This document shows positions 35,699 through 47,435 of a DNA stretch of 64,000 nucleotides, piece by piece. Each line of letters starts with the position of its first letter. Within the stretch, counting starts at the first letter, position 1. This stretch comes from Alnus glutinosa. Lineage: Eukaryota; Streptophyta; Magnoliopsida; Fagales; Betulaceae. The notes under the pieces were generated by a model. That model did no database searches. It saw nothing but the letters and a program-made list of their open reading frames with translations, and was not told the DNA's origin. The DNA lies in the NCBI RefSeq assembly GCF_958979055.1, contig NC_084888.1:9099501-9163500 (forward strand), given 5' to 3'. The position numbers were made by a program, and so were the translations under genes.

Positions 35699-36112
35699 GA
35701 TAAATGTATAAAAAAAAAACTTAAACTAACAACCACTTTCAATAAAACACATAAAGCGGCATGTGTGACATTTTGATGCATCATACTATCATTTTGTGTC
35801 AAAAATACCATTTTTTTGTCATTCTTCCTTAAATACTTATATTTTCTTAAAAACATAAATAAAATATTAATTTACAAAACTAAAATAAAAAGCTCACTTT
35901 TTTAATTTCGTTTGTTTAGTTTCTATTTATTTTTAAAAATTATTTTATTTATTTTAATCTTTAAGAAAATACGGATATTTTAAGAAGAATGATTAAAAAG
36001 TAGCACTTTTAATACAAAATTGTAGTTTGATGTATCAAAATATCATGCCTGTTAATTTGTGGGTTTTATTGAAAATGACTATTTTAGTTGATGAAGCTTT
36101 TTTATATTTATC
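35699..36112. mobile_element. Long-TIR MITE, about 414 bp
   Basis: The two arms, about 150 bp each, align as reverse complements nearly throughout: TTTCAATAAAACACATAAAG against CTTTATTG-type right arm, and GACATTTTGATGCATCA against TGATGTATCAAAATATC. Outer ends are GATAAATGTATAAAAA and TTTTTATATTTATC. Non-coding. Confidence 0.65.
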
Positions 36113-37262
36113 TAAAAAATAAATAAATTAAAAGTTAATTTTCATTATTACATAAATAGACTATTATACGACTTTCATTGAACTGAATCAATGTAATAAC
36201 CAAAGGAAATTATTAATCAAGTCCAAAATCCATAATTACAGACTAAGGTCATTGAAGAAGAAAAAAACACAAGAAATGATTACAGGAATATAACAAAATG
36301 TTGGAAAAATATTTTATAAAGTAATGGGAAAAGAATCGGGACTTTGGGCCTCTTGGAAGTCCTTTTCATTTTTAAGGTTTAATTTGTGGTTTTAGCGATG
36401 CCTTTTTGACTATAGAGTGCTAGAGTACGGCTTAACTAGCAAGAGAGAAATTGCAAGTCTTACATTCCTTCCCAATCAAAAAAAAGAAGAAACCCCCCCC
36501 TCCCCCAAAATAAAAATTAAAAATTAAAAACAGTTTAATACGCGTACGTTCAGTAGATATATATATATAAAAGAAAATTTTAATATAATTTATAAAAATA
36601 TTTATACTTAACGATCAAAGATTATAAGTGAAGTTTTTCTTATTAATTAGTATATAGAAGAATCATTCTCATTCTTTATTCGAAAGGAAGAATGAGCGAA
36701 TGATTGATAAAAGATTAGCTCTTTAATAATAAATTCAAAACAAATTAAAACTAAAAGTGTGGTAATAATTACAAATAATAAAAAATGGTACGGTCATCCT
36801 CGCCATTGATCCCTCGTTATCTATTAAGGAAAACATCCTTATTCAATTAAAAAAAAATTCTCCGAAAATGTTGTGCTTTAGCCATGGACGGCTTTCAATG
36901 TGATCCCTTTTTCAATCTCTTTTTGTTTGCATTGCTTTTCCGATCTTTCATACCATGGCTGACAAACAACTAAAAGGAAGGGAAAAGAAAATTGAAGATA
37001 AAAGCAAAAAAGATAAGATAAGAAAAAAAAATAAAAAAAAAATAGAGAAACACTTATTTTAAGGAAAGAAGGAAAAAGATAAAAAAGCAAACACTCGTTG
37101 TCGCCATTGATCTAATTAAATGAGAAAAAGACTGCTTTAGTTTCAAGTAACCAATTCTCGGTTCCTTTTTTGTTCCATTTGTCCCATAGATTCTTCTTCT
37201 TCTCTCAACTTTTTCCCTTATTCACTCGCCACCATCGCCAACTTTCCCTTCACCTTCTTTGT

Positions 37263-37263
<1 letters not shown>
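36113..37263. other. Upstream region of the NHL gene
   Basis: AT-rich DNA with poly-A, poly-C (36494-36507) and A/T-rich purine tracts. The last 120 bp is C/T-rich and leads into the (CT)n leader. No other gene seen. Confidence 0.4.

Positions 37264-37312
<49 letters not shown>
37264..37312. repeat. (CT)24 microsatellite in the NHL leader
   Basis: Pure CT dinucleotides ending 28 bp before the NHL start codon. It is probably in the 5' UTR or core promoter, where pyrimidine patches are frequent in plants; length polymorphism could affect expression. Confidence 0.9.
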
Positions 37313-37315
<3 letters not shown>

Positions 37316-37340
37316 TTTAGTGTTCTGAAAAAATTCACAG

Positions 37341-37946
37341 ATGCCCAAAGGAGGAGGAGGCATGAGTTCAGCCAAAGACCCGCGCCAAGCTGTCTGTACA
37401 TGCATCACTATCTTTCTCCTCCTAGTTGGTGTAACAGCGCTCACCCTTTGGCTAGTCTACCGCCCCCACAAGCCACAGTTCAAGGTAGTCGGCGCCGCCG
37501 TCTACGAGATCAACGCCTCGGTACCCCCGCTCATCTCCATCACCATGCAGTTCACCGTCGTCACGAGAAACCCCAACAGGCGCGTGTCCATTTACTATGA
37601 CAAGCTTTCAGCTTTCGTATCCTACAGAGACCAAGCCATCACGCCCCAGGTGATGCTGCCTCCGTTGTACCACGAGAAGCACAGCACCGTCGTAGTCTCG
37701 CCGTTGGTCGGCGGCGGGTCGGTTCCGGTGTCGGTGGAGGTGGCGAATGGGTTGGTGGCGGATGAGGCGTATGGGGTGGTGGGATTGAGGTTGGTTTTGT
37801 TGGGGAGGCTGAGGTGGAAGGCTGGGGCTATAAGGACGGGGCACTATGGGGTTTATGTGAAATGCGATACCTTGGTGGGTTTGAAGCGAGACTTTGTGGG
37901 TCAGTTGCCTTTGCTCGGATCTCCTGGATGCAAAGTGGATATATGA
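37341..37946 (+). CDS. NDR1/HIN1-like (LEA_2 domain) membrane protein
   Basis: Single-exon gene of 201 codons plus stop. The family is plant-specific, usually anchored in the plasma membrane, with some members linked to defence and senescence. After a short cytoplasmic N-terminus, one transmembrane segment covers about residues 20-45 (core CITIFLLLVGVTALTLWLVY). The rest is a LEA_2-type beta domain; the conserved NPN motif is in VVTRNPNRRVSIYYDKL, and the C-terminus carries CDTLVGLKRDF and GSPGCKVDI as in other NHL proteins. Two in-frame starts exist: 37341 (MPKGGGG) and 37362 (MSSAKDPRQ); the first is used here. From memory it most resembles At4g01410, near COG4 in Arabidopsis. The function of this member is unknown. 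Confidence 0.9.
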   Translation: MPKGGGGMSSAKDPRQAVCTCITIFLLLVGVTALTLWLVYRPHKPQFKVVGAAVYEINASVPPLISITMQFTVVTRNPNRRVSIYYDKLSAFVSYRDQAITPQVMLPPLYHEKHSTVVVSPLVGGGSVPVSVEVANGLVADEAYGVVGLRLVLLGRLRWKAGAIRTGHYGVYVKCDTLVGLKRDFVGQLPLLGSPGCKVDI

Positions 37947-38496
37947 AGATTAATATTGTAGTTGGTGCTTTTAATTTTCTTTTTCTTTTTCTTTTTCTTT
38001 TTTGTTTCCCGGCCGTTCGGCCATCATATATATATATATGCATGCATGTTTTAATTAGTTTGTTTATTTTGTGAGCTTTCTTTGCCTTCAAATCTGTAAC
38101 CCTCTAAAGGCAGATTAAAGAAAGTTCAGTCCCCGATCGAGTGCAACATTTTATATAGAAGCCATATATGTATGAAGCTTTCTACTTCTTCTTCTTCTTC
38201 TTCCCCCACCCCCAAATCCCTTCCTCTCTGCATATTCATTTTCGAGTAATTGCGTAAGATTCTGGCTTTGGCGTTTTGTTGGTAGCATATATGGCCACAA
38301 GGCACCAAAAACTTTGGACGCATGGCTAATTGGCTATATATCCATGCAGCCAATTAGGTCCCCGCGGTGGTGGTAAATGGTAAGATGTAATGGAATCATG
38401 GGCTACATCTTTTCTTACGAAGATAAAGGAACTTTTCCCTCAAAGTATACCTATCTATATTATTAGAGCATCCCTACTAATTATATCGTTAGAATT

Positions 38497-39005
38497 ACTT
38501 GCGTTTGGGATTGTGATCTATGGACAAAAAGTGTAATTTTAAACTAAATTGTAGAAAATAAATGTTCATTTGAGTGTTCCCTTTTTTTTGTATTATATTT
38601 TGCTATATTTAAAATTGTGAACATCGAAAAAATTTGAGTTTTAAAATTATGTTTGGATGGTCTACAAAATTTGAAAATTCACCCGAACAACTTTTTCAAA
38701 CATAATACAATATAATACAACAAATATGTCCAAAATCGTTTGAGAATTGCGTTTTTAAAAATTGTGATTTGAAAAAAAAATATAAAAATTATATTTTTAA
38801 ATCATAGGCAAGTTGGTGCTATTTTAAAAATACAGAATTTTAAAAGTTAACCTGAAATTTTAAAGGCATATATATATACTGTGATTTTGTTAAATGCTTA
38901 ACTGCATTTTTAAAATTTATTTTTTTAAATCATATATTTTAAAATTTATTTTTTTAAATCATATATTTTAAAATTATAAATTACACTTTTTAAAATCAAA
39001 AACCT
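38497..39005. repeat. Decayed MITE related to 34748-35052
   Basis: It begins TTGCGTTTGGGATTGTGATC, like the reverse of the 34748-35052 right end, and contains AAATGCTTAACTGCATTTTT and TTAAATCATATATTTTAAAA words also seen there. A duplicated TTTTTTTAAATCATATATTT motif lies near 38920-38970. The right end is degraded. Confidence 0.45.
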
Positions 39006-40721
39006 AAATTAATCCTTATTCTACTTTCACGTTTATTTATAATTTGCTGACATTTTAAATGATTTTTCATATTACCACTAAAAAAAAAATACTTAAAATA
39101 TGTGATAAATCAACGGAATAAATGAATTTAAAAAATAGCATTCGTTGAACATTACTTGAAAAAGTAGGATAAAGTGTTTTCGCGTGCGAAATAAGGACTC
39201 TTTTTTTAAAAAAATAAATAATAAAATTACGTGCTTTAAGTTCATATAGAGTATGTTTAAAATGAGCTCAGAAAAAACATTCAGTAGATTTTTGAAATAA
39301 ACGACAAGAAAAAATGAGTGGTGTACGAGAGCCCCGATAATGGGCATCGCATCTATCTATCGAGTGTACGTTCGATCACTATCCGTTCTCGATTCCCAAT
39401 GTCGAGTGGGATACAGAAGGTATCAGATTCACACCTTAATAGCCAATAATAATAGTCGTCAATCAATTACTCTACTAATTAATTAATTAATTAATTATGT
39501 GGATATGCTTTGGGAACAACAAGTAAGCTTGTGAATCAATCTTCTAAAAAGAATCCAAACCACGCTGGAAAAGAAGAAAAGAAAGCTGAGAGTACAATAC
39601 AGTCTATTCTAAAGTTTGTGAGAATCAGCATACAAACATCTTCCTAAGTACCTCATTATACCCCAATTTATTTGGCCATATTAGATTAAGCATTTTTAAT
39701 ATCTTTCGAGTCCAATATCTCACAACAACGTTTAACCTCCACAAAACATTATGCACGGTAACTCTCACAACATCCAGAGAGGAACATAACTTGTCCTATC
39801 ATGCACCCCAGGCCAGTTGCAGTGAATCGACAGTGCAGTGTTTATCATAGTTGGTTGTTTGGGAGTTTTTCACTGCCAATGCTGTTTCCTTTGACGACTC
39901 ATGAGTTGCAAGCACTCGTACGTTGTTTCATTAATTAATGATTATAAACTAAGCTTCGATGGCCAGCCTTTTTGATTGTAGTACGTACACCTTTTAATTT
40001 TTTTTTTAATTTTTTTTTTATGATTAGTAAGACTGCTCTTCAAACCTTGTCTCGGGGCTAATGATGGTTGAAGATCGATCGATCCCACTTATCTTCACTA
40101 TCATATGTTTTACCATAATCCCGGCCCTTCTATTTTCCGTATCTTCTCGTTTCTTGACCAAAGTTTCTAGGTTGTCCAATAAGTTTTCAGGAGAACTCCT
40201 TAATTAGTGACAGATGTGGGTTGATCCCAATTTTGTGGGTCAAGAAAAGAAATTGCTAGTCAACATTTGACACTCCGCTTTCCTCTCTTTTTCATTGGTT
40301 GTCCACGTAGTTTTAGGCAAGAGAAATGTTGTATTTTTTTTTTTTTTTTTTTCGTTAATGTATCATTGTCAATTTACCACTGAATTTTATTTTATTTTTA
40401 ATTGATATTAGTCTAAATGTGGATTAAAAATGTTACATCCATCGGTAGAGAATGACCAAAAAAATATGTATATGTAGATTTCTTTAAATCAATGGAAAAC
40501 TTTGTAATGACCTTGACCATTTTTTGGGAAGAGAATAATAATTTACTGATAATTATGACCCTAAAAAAAAGTATGTCTAATTTAGGTATGTGAATGGATT
40601 ACTCAGCAAAAATATATAAATAAAAAAAAAAACAAAAAAAAAAAACCCTTCAGAGCCTAGTAATATATAAAACAAAAGAGCATTGATAATTGTGGCCACA
40701 CTCCCTTATTTTTTTCTGCTA
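39006..40721. other. Gene-free intergenic region
   Basis: AT-rich with a TTAA repeat near 39478-39495 and scattered poly-A/T runs. No conserved frame, RNA gene or clear transposon termini. Confidence 0.4.
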
Positions 40722-41188
40722 GCCAGCCTAGCCGCAGACAGGTAATCTTTATGTTTCTTTTTTTTTTAGTCGGTCTCCCCACTTCTACCGCAGACAGGTA
40801 ATCTTTATGTTTTTTTTTTTTCTTTTTCTTTTTCTTCTCTCTCTTCTTGAATTAGCCGTGGCAGATATGTATCGTCCTTTTTTTCTTCTTCTTTGGACTA
40901 ACCGGGACAGACCCGTCCTGGTTTGTTTCTTTATTTATTTATTTTTCTTGTTTTTTTTTTTTTTTCCCTTCTCTTTTGGCCGTAGCGTCATGTTTCCTTT
41001 CTTTTTCTTTTCCATTTCTCTTCTAACCGTAGCACGTCTTCATGTCTTGTTGTCTTGTTCTTTTTTTTTTTTTTTTTTTTGGCTCCTTTCCCTCTGTGCT
41101 GACAGTAGAAGGTCCGGGTGTCTTGCTTCTTTTCTTTTTCCATGCCTTTTCTCTATGCTAGCCTTAACAAGTCTAGCATGGCCTGCTT

Positions 41189-41226
<38 letters not shown>
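40722..41226. repeat. Quasi-periodic pyrimidine tract with recurring GCCG-AGC cores
   Basis: Short cores resembling GCCGCAGACAGG, GCCGTGGCAGA, ACCGGGACAGAC, GCCGTAGCGTCATG, ACCGTAGCACGTC and GCTGACAGTAGAAGG recur roughly every 55-90 bp, each followed by T- and C-rich DNA; a poly-T run of about 36 closes the tract. The first two units share CCGCAGACAGGTAATCTTTA exactly, 58 bp apart. The phenylalanine-rich open frame across it is an artefact of the T runs. Confidence 0.5.
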
Positions 41227-41232
<6 letters not shown>

Positions 41233-41246
41233 GGTGTCAATTTCGG

Positions 41247-42040
41247 TACAGATGGTGTTGGGATTATCCCACATATTCTTGGGGTTATCTTGCATCGATT
41301 GTGGATGGAGTTGGATGATCAGTTTATAAGTTTAAGGGAAAGTCTTACCTCATGAACTAGTTTTTAAGATTAAAAGAAGCCCAAGAATACCTAACATTAA
41401 TATTAGAGTTTTAGTTTACCAACAAGTTTTAGGTCTAACAGTTCACACACGGGAGAAATGGGTTGTCTCTGCTCCGACCCAATGCCAGATGTGTGAGATT
41501 GTTGTGTAAGAATTAATGTCCCACATGAAATGACACATAAGATAATTTATTAAACTTTTAATGTTGGTTAATTAATAACCTTAATAAATTGTTGATTAAT
41601 TAACTACGATAAGTTAATGTTTCTGATTAATTAATTCTAACTTTGATGGGAAGTAGAATTAATGGTGATAAAAAAAACAAAGAAAACCGGTCCTCTCTCT
41701 ACCTTATAAATATGTACAATATCCATCAGCTTTATATATCTGAAGAAGGTCAAGTGAGAGAAACTATTTCCTAGTATTTGAGCTTTGAAGAATATTTTTA
41801 TTGCTATGGATTCTGGTATGTTTTTTTTATTCTATTTATTGTAAAAATTATGATAGTTAAGATCTTGAAAGTTATAAATATTATGTACATTACATTTAAC
41901 GTGTTGGGGTTATCCCACATCGGTTGTGGAAGGAACCGGGTGGTCAGTTTATAAGTGTGAGGGAAAGCCTCACTTCATGAGTTAACTTTTGGGGTTGAGA
42001 GAGACTCAAGACCATCCACCATATGGTGATGGGAAGAGTC
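41247..42040. mobile_element. LTR-like repeats with TGTTGGGGTTATCCCACAT start
   Basis: Two related segments start at 41250 (TGTTGGGATTATCCCACAT) and 41901 (TGTTGGGGTTATCCCACAT). Both continue with GGATGATCAG or GGGTGGTCAG, then TTTATAAGT, AGGGAAAG and CTCATGA or TTCATGAG in the same order. The start and the TATCCCACAT word resemble many plant Copia-type LTRs. The first copy has an internal partial duplication. No coding region, primer site or matching 3' end was found, so these may be solo or truncated LTRs. Confidence 0.45.
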
Positions 42041-43373
42041 ATAGACTTTTCTATTTGTATTTTCTTGATGATTTCTTATTGTGTGTGTGTCTATATATAT
42101 ATATATAATGACGTCCATCTTCACAGCACATGCAGTCTCTTTCTTGTTAATTAACCAAGTGAAACTTCATCAAATTACATGACTCTAATAAAAATATTTC
42201 AATTATAATATTTTCTCAAAAAAAAAAAAAAAAAATTACTTACATATATAAGTTGTCTTTTTATATTCTTTAAGCACAAATCCGTATCTATTAACTTATT
42301 ATTGGGCTGACACACAGTAGCTTTTAAATTTAATGTTACGACATGTGTCTTTGGTTGGTTCCTATTTCAAAAAAAATGCTACAGCCTATTTTGATGGTTT
42401 AACTATTAACCGGTTAATGCCATTAACTTTGAAAAATTTTGTAAGTTTTGTTTACAAATGATGGGAACGTTTTACTTTTATATTTTGTAAGAAACTTGAT
42501 GGAATAATTTGTGGTTATATATATATATATAGTAATAAATTTTCTACATTAATTTCAAATGTCTTGTTAGTATAAAGATTTCAAAGTTCATATAAAATAA
42601 TTTTTGCTATTTCAAAAGAAATCCTAAAAGGATGAAATTGATAAGTTAATAGCATGTCAAATCAATTTAAACTTATCTCATGAATCCCTTCTCAATAGAC
42701 TAACAAGACGAACCCGTAGTCCTGTCAGTCTGTTTGTCTAGTGGTGAGTATGATGTAGTAATTTGTTTAAATATGTACTCATGTGACTAGCTAGCTATTA
42801 GGGATTCGTCTTAGTTGCATTCAGAGAGGTAAGTAGATCATCTGTCCCTTCTAAGTTTATTTTATGTTCTATTATTTGATACATTATAGATATGTAGATG
42901 TGAATAATTATTTTATTTTTGTATTGCTAATTCACCTTGCTTTCATAAAGAATTCCTTCAAAAAACAATAAAATAAAGGATTTCTAAAGTGCTTTTAAAA
43001 ATGAAAGTTGTTCGTGAAAAATTACATCATTGAGAAAAGATATTTTTTGAAGGTTCTTATCGTGAAATAATTTCTAGATATACTCAATATTTATTTTTGG
43101 AAGGTTTCCAAATTGGGAAAGCGTTATTTTTAAAAAGTAATAATTATGAGAATTATGAAGATGGAAAACCCTTATACACATCGTCCTACAGATATAAAGA
43201 GAAGTAAAAGAGATGAAAATGTTTATAAGATGAGGGCACGTACGAAAGAGATATTTTTGGCCCAAGATGATTAAATGAAAATATGGTTCGGTACCGATAT
43301 TGGGATGAAAACGCAATCACTGAAGGAGGCTCTGTCATAATATACATAGACCCTATTATAAAAAATTACTCAC

Positions 43374-43379
43374 ACACAC

Positions 43380-43432
<53 letters not shown>
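43374..43432. repeat. (AC)n(AT)n microsatellite
   Basis: Short CA run followed by about 24 AT units. Confidence 0.9.
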
Positions 43433-43434
<2 letters not shown>

Positions 43435-44176
43435 CCATAAAAAGAATATGTTTTAATTTAGCTTTATTGAAAATTGTATCTTCCTTAATTAGCAATACGA
43501 GATAAAGATGTATTGAAGGGTTTTCAAGAAATAAAGTGTTTTAAGAGAAAGATTTTAAAGAAAAACGAATTTAACCCAATTGTTTTATAGTTGGAGATTT
43601 ACTTATTGAGCTTTCAACTCATTCAGTTGACCTTTTATTTTCAAGTCTTGAGCAAGGACTAGGTACTAGGATATCCATAAAGAACATATCATGAACAATT
43701 TTTCCTTAAATCAAATAAGTGCAGTGGCACATGAGTATTTTCAATTATGAACTTGTTACTATCAATATATCATTTTAAAGGTTTTGATCAAACACATTCG
43801 CACTTAAATAATTTTTTTATTACAGTTAGTTTTTTTTACCATATATTTACTATCCCATTTAATTAGTTAACTGTTTTGGTATGTCTTATAATTCTTTGCG
43901 CCTCTGAATAGAGAAGTTGACAAACCTGCCTTTCTGGACCGGGAATCTTACAATCTCTCTCTCTCTCTAGAGTCTACTCATGAGTCGTTGTTCATGTAGT
44001 TTTAGATAAAAGGGAAAATTACTTATTTGATCAATGAGTTTACAGTTGTACCAAAATAATTCATGTTATATCAAAAGTATATATTGTGAAGATATTTGAG
44101 CTAAGCTATCAATTCAAAATAGATCATGTCGCCAATTATTTGATGAAAACCATTAAACGTACAAATGGATCTACGT

Positions 44177-44377
44177 CGCAACCAGGGACGGAGGGGCCAT
44201 GCCCCCCTCCCCACAATTTCTTAAAAGAAAAATAAAATTATTAGGTAGAATTTTTTTTTTCTAAAAAATTAAAAAATATAAGATAAAAATAAAAACTTAA
44301 CTTCTTTAGCTATTACCAAATTTTTTTTTTTATCATTAACTTCTGCTTATAAGAACTTTTGACCCGTCTTTGGTCGC
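44177..44377. repeat. Possible short TIR element with CCAGGGACGG/CCGTCTTTGG ends
   Basis: The left end ACCAGGGACGGAGG and the right end CCCGTCTTTGGT are imperfect reverse complements about 200 bp apart, around AT-rich DNA. GGGACGGA-type ends are common in plant MITEs. Support is weak. Confidence 0.35.
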
Positions 44378-45019
44378 AACTAATCACCAATTGGTACGTG
44401 ACATTGACTGATGATTTCAATCCGTTGTAAAATTCCATAGTGAATCGCTACAAGTAGAAATTGGAAAAGGTAACTTATAAATAAATAAATAAATATTTTT
44501 GGAAAAGATCACATCCAGAGCTGCTCGATTTACCATTTATTTTTATTTTTATTTTTCAGAGAAGGAAAAGAGAGAGAGAAACAAAACATGCTCAATAATT
44601 GAAATGAGCATCCATAATAAATTGGTTGTGTAGTCCCACAACGAAAGACGTACATATATGTTGTACTAAGTAATAAAAATTCCACAAAACGAAAAAAGAA
44701 AAATGCATTGATTGTCCCATATATAAATGCGTGATTCGTAGGGGTATCGAGTTTCGACCCTACGTGGAAATTGTATAGACAAAGGTAATAGAATTGACTA
44801 TTTTGAGCGAGTCGATCGGGTGGGCCTTAGTGTGTGGGGTTCATCTTCATGTGAAAGGTTATTGTGTAAATATTGTGACGGTGTTGTGTACGAATCAAAT
44901 CCAGAGAGGGGTGGGATATATCCACGGCCTTTTAACTGGGTTTGACCAAACGTTTTTTTAGCTGGACTGGAGTCTACGAATTGAATGTCTGGTAGGGTTA
45001 TAATGGTAATATCAGAGCA

Positions 45020-45130
45020 TTCATGCTGGATTTCATCTACTTAAGTCTGCGCCAGCGAGGGGATAAGTGAGGTAGAGGCAGACACTCATATTCGATACGA
45101 GAAGAATCTCAAAGGAAGGAAGGAAGGAAG
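45020..45130 (+). other. Candidate 5' non-coding exon of MTP1
   Basis: A G/A-rich segment (AGGTAGAGGCAGACACTC, then AAGGAAGGAAGGAAG) ends at a good donor, AAG|GTATCC, at 45131. The next in-order acceptor, TTTTCAG at 48521, sits immediately before the MTP1 ATG. A leader exon separated by a long intron is common for this gene type. The exact transcription start is not visible. Confidence 0.4.
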
Positions 45131-46683
45131 GTATCCCTCTTTTCTTCTGATATAGTTCCGTACGTTTCTTTTGATTTGTTATGGTTTGTGAACATTCTAT
45201 AATATTCTTGAACTCCTCCTGTATGTATAAATTCTGAAATGGGATATCAGATATGGATCCGATACTGGTACCAATGTTTTCTTTGAGAAGCTTCTATCTG
45301 TTTTACTTGTCTATTTGATCGGTGCCTGCGTACAAATTTTGTGTTTAATCAAAGGACTTTGAGATTTTATTGCATGATGAGTATTTGACCCTGGGGTTAG
45401 GTTTTTGTCATGTATTTTGTTTGTTTCTTCTTGTTATGACTTATAAAAAAAATAGTGTTATGCGTGTTGTACCTATCATATATTGGTGAATCTGGTGATT
45501 AGAAAAAGAAAAAGAGAAACTCAATGGTACAGCTGGTGTTTGCTTTCAGTTTGGCATATTTCGAGTCTCGGCTAATCTTTCACCTTATGGATAACACAGT
45601 CTGAAAAGGGTCTTTGATTCTTATCTATTTGTGAAAAGTGTTTCAATCAAAGTAGGAGCATTTTTTAGACTTGCATCGATTGCCTCCAGAGTAATTGCCA
45701 TTTCTCTATACATTCTTCTTCTTCTTTTGTTCTTTTTTGTTTACACCTGTTCCCCCATGATCTTGCTGTTCCCGGTTTCGCTCTGCTGCTTCTAAATTTC
45801 TCTGGGTCCTATATTTTCTAGTTTTTATGCTGATATTTTTTCATGTATGGGATGATTTCCTGCCACTAAATATACTTTCTTTTTTTAGATTTTCTTTTTG
45901 GATGAATTGTAATCTTACCTTGTCATGTCTATAACAATGTTTATTTGAATATTTGAAAACTCGTTGTCCCTACAAAATGTGCTTTGATTTCTATTCTGCT
46001 TGAGAATTTATTGAATAATTTGGGGTGCTATTAATTTTTAGCAAAGCCTGTTCAGTTTTGAACTGGTCCTTAGACTTCACCTAAGCTTAGATCTATATCT
46101 TCTATCCTTTTATATGTTGAAATTCTACTGTCCAAATGTAAAAACAAATAATATTTGGCTTTTGAAGCTTACTTATCTCGTGAGCATCTATTGATTTATA
46201 TAGAGTTTACACAAGATACAAGATAACATCAAAGTACTTGCTTCCTAGTCTAATACTACTTCTTAGGGATAAACCTAATCTAAATACAAAACTGTGATCA
46301 GCTCTTTAGTAAATACAAGTAGGACTCTATCTCTTTAGAAACCGTATTTCAAAACTCTTCTAGTAGATACAAAACAGGACTCTATCTCTTTAGGAACCGG
46401 TTGTCACTAGTAGTTGTGATCAACCGGGTTTCTCCTTAACACACTCACTAGGACTCTTTTTAGGTTGAACGGAGTTAGGAGTGGATTGTGCTTTAATACC
46501 AAAGATGCATACCTAGCTGCATTTTACTGAAACACTCAGCCATGGCTTCTCTCTTCTCTGTGAATGCTCATACACAGGAATCAAGGCAATCGCTGGATAT
46601 TTTTTCTTGTGCAAGTGTAGGCAAAGAGGAAGAGGAATCTTACAGTTCTTAACTTGTAGTGGATCCTGAAAATTTTACTAGCG

Positions 46684-46715
46684 CCCCCCCCCCCCCCCCC
46701 CCCAAAAAAAAAAAA
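46684..46715. repeat. C20-A12 homopolymer junction
   Basis: Twenty C residues followed directly by twelve A residues, inside the putative MTP1 leader intron. Another C20 run is at 61796-61815. Confidence 0.85.
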
Positions 46716-46841
46716 ACAAAAACCAAAATGTCCATTCTGAAATTTAAGTAGGGAAATTAGATAGCACTTAAGACTTTTGCTCATGAGGTCCGCCTGAAAG
46801 ATCTCTGAGAGGACGACGGTTGATAGAATGCTATTGGATGT

Positions 46842-46881
<40 letters not shown>

Positions 46882-47273
46882 TATATATATATATATTGCT
46901 TTTGATAATGCACCATTTCAAATGAGTCTATAACTTGCTGAAATGAGTCTATACTTCCATCTTTCCATTAACATTCTCCACCCGAAGTAATAGTTAAGAA
47001 ACTGTGACAGATTTCTTGCCTGAGGATGATTCTATCTGGTCTTTAAGGATTTGAGTGGGAACTAGGGAATGGAACTTGCTTCTCGCTATACTTCTTTGAC
47101 TAAATTATTGTGTATGAGTGAAAAACTGCCTTTGATGAACTTGTTTATTTAAAAACTGGTCATGGATAATGAACAGGGGAACCTAAATTGGTATTTTGGT
47201 TGGTTTTTATAGATTTAATACGAGGTCCTAACACTGTAAGGATGATTTCCTAATGTATTTGAGATGAGAAGGT

Positions 47274-47435
47274 CTAAACAGCATATTCCTGTCCTTCTCC
47301 CATACAACTTTTATAAAAAGCAGCCATTGGATCCACATTTGGTTTTTTTTTTTTTTTTTTTTCTTACAAATTCTGATCCAATGACTGATTTTTATAAAAG
47401 TTGTATGGGAGAAGGATAGGAGTATGCTAAATAGC
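47274..47435. mobile_element. Hairpin MITE with near 9-bp target duplication
   Basis: The left arm has CCTTCTCCCATACAACTTTT and CCATTGGATC, the right arm AAAAGTTGTATGGGAGAAGG and GATCCAATG; the arms of about 55 bp are nearly perfect reverse complements around a poly-T. The flanks CTAAACAGC (47274-47282) and CTAAATAGC (47427-47435) match at 8 of 9 positions, which suits a Mutator-like insertion. Confidence 0.7.

Larger units (their letters stand above)
42041..45019. other. Gene-free intergenic region before MTP1
   Basis: AT-rich with a poly-A near 42220, a short GT/AT repeat near 42085, and decayed repeats. The final 300 bp (about 44740-45020) is less AT-rich and is the likely promoter of MTP1. 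No gene recognised. Confidence 0.4.

Noticed and set aside
40807-41355. 182-codon phenylalanine-rich frame
   Set aside because: Created by poly-T tracts; ends in an LTR-like repeat and has no conserved segment.
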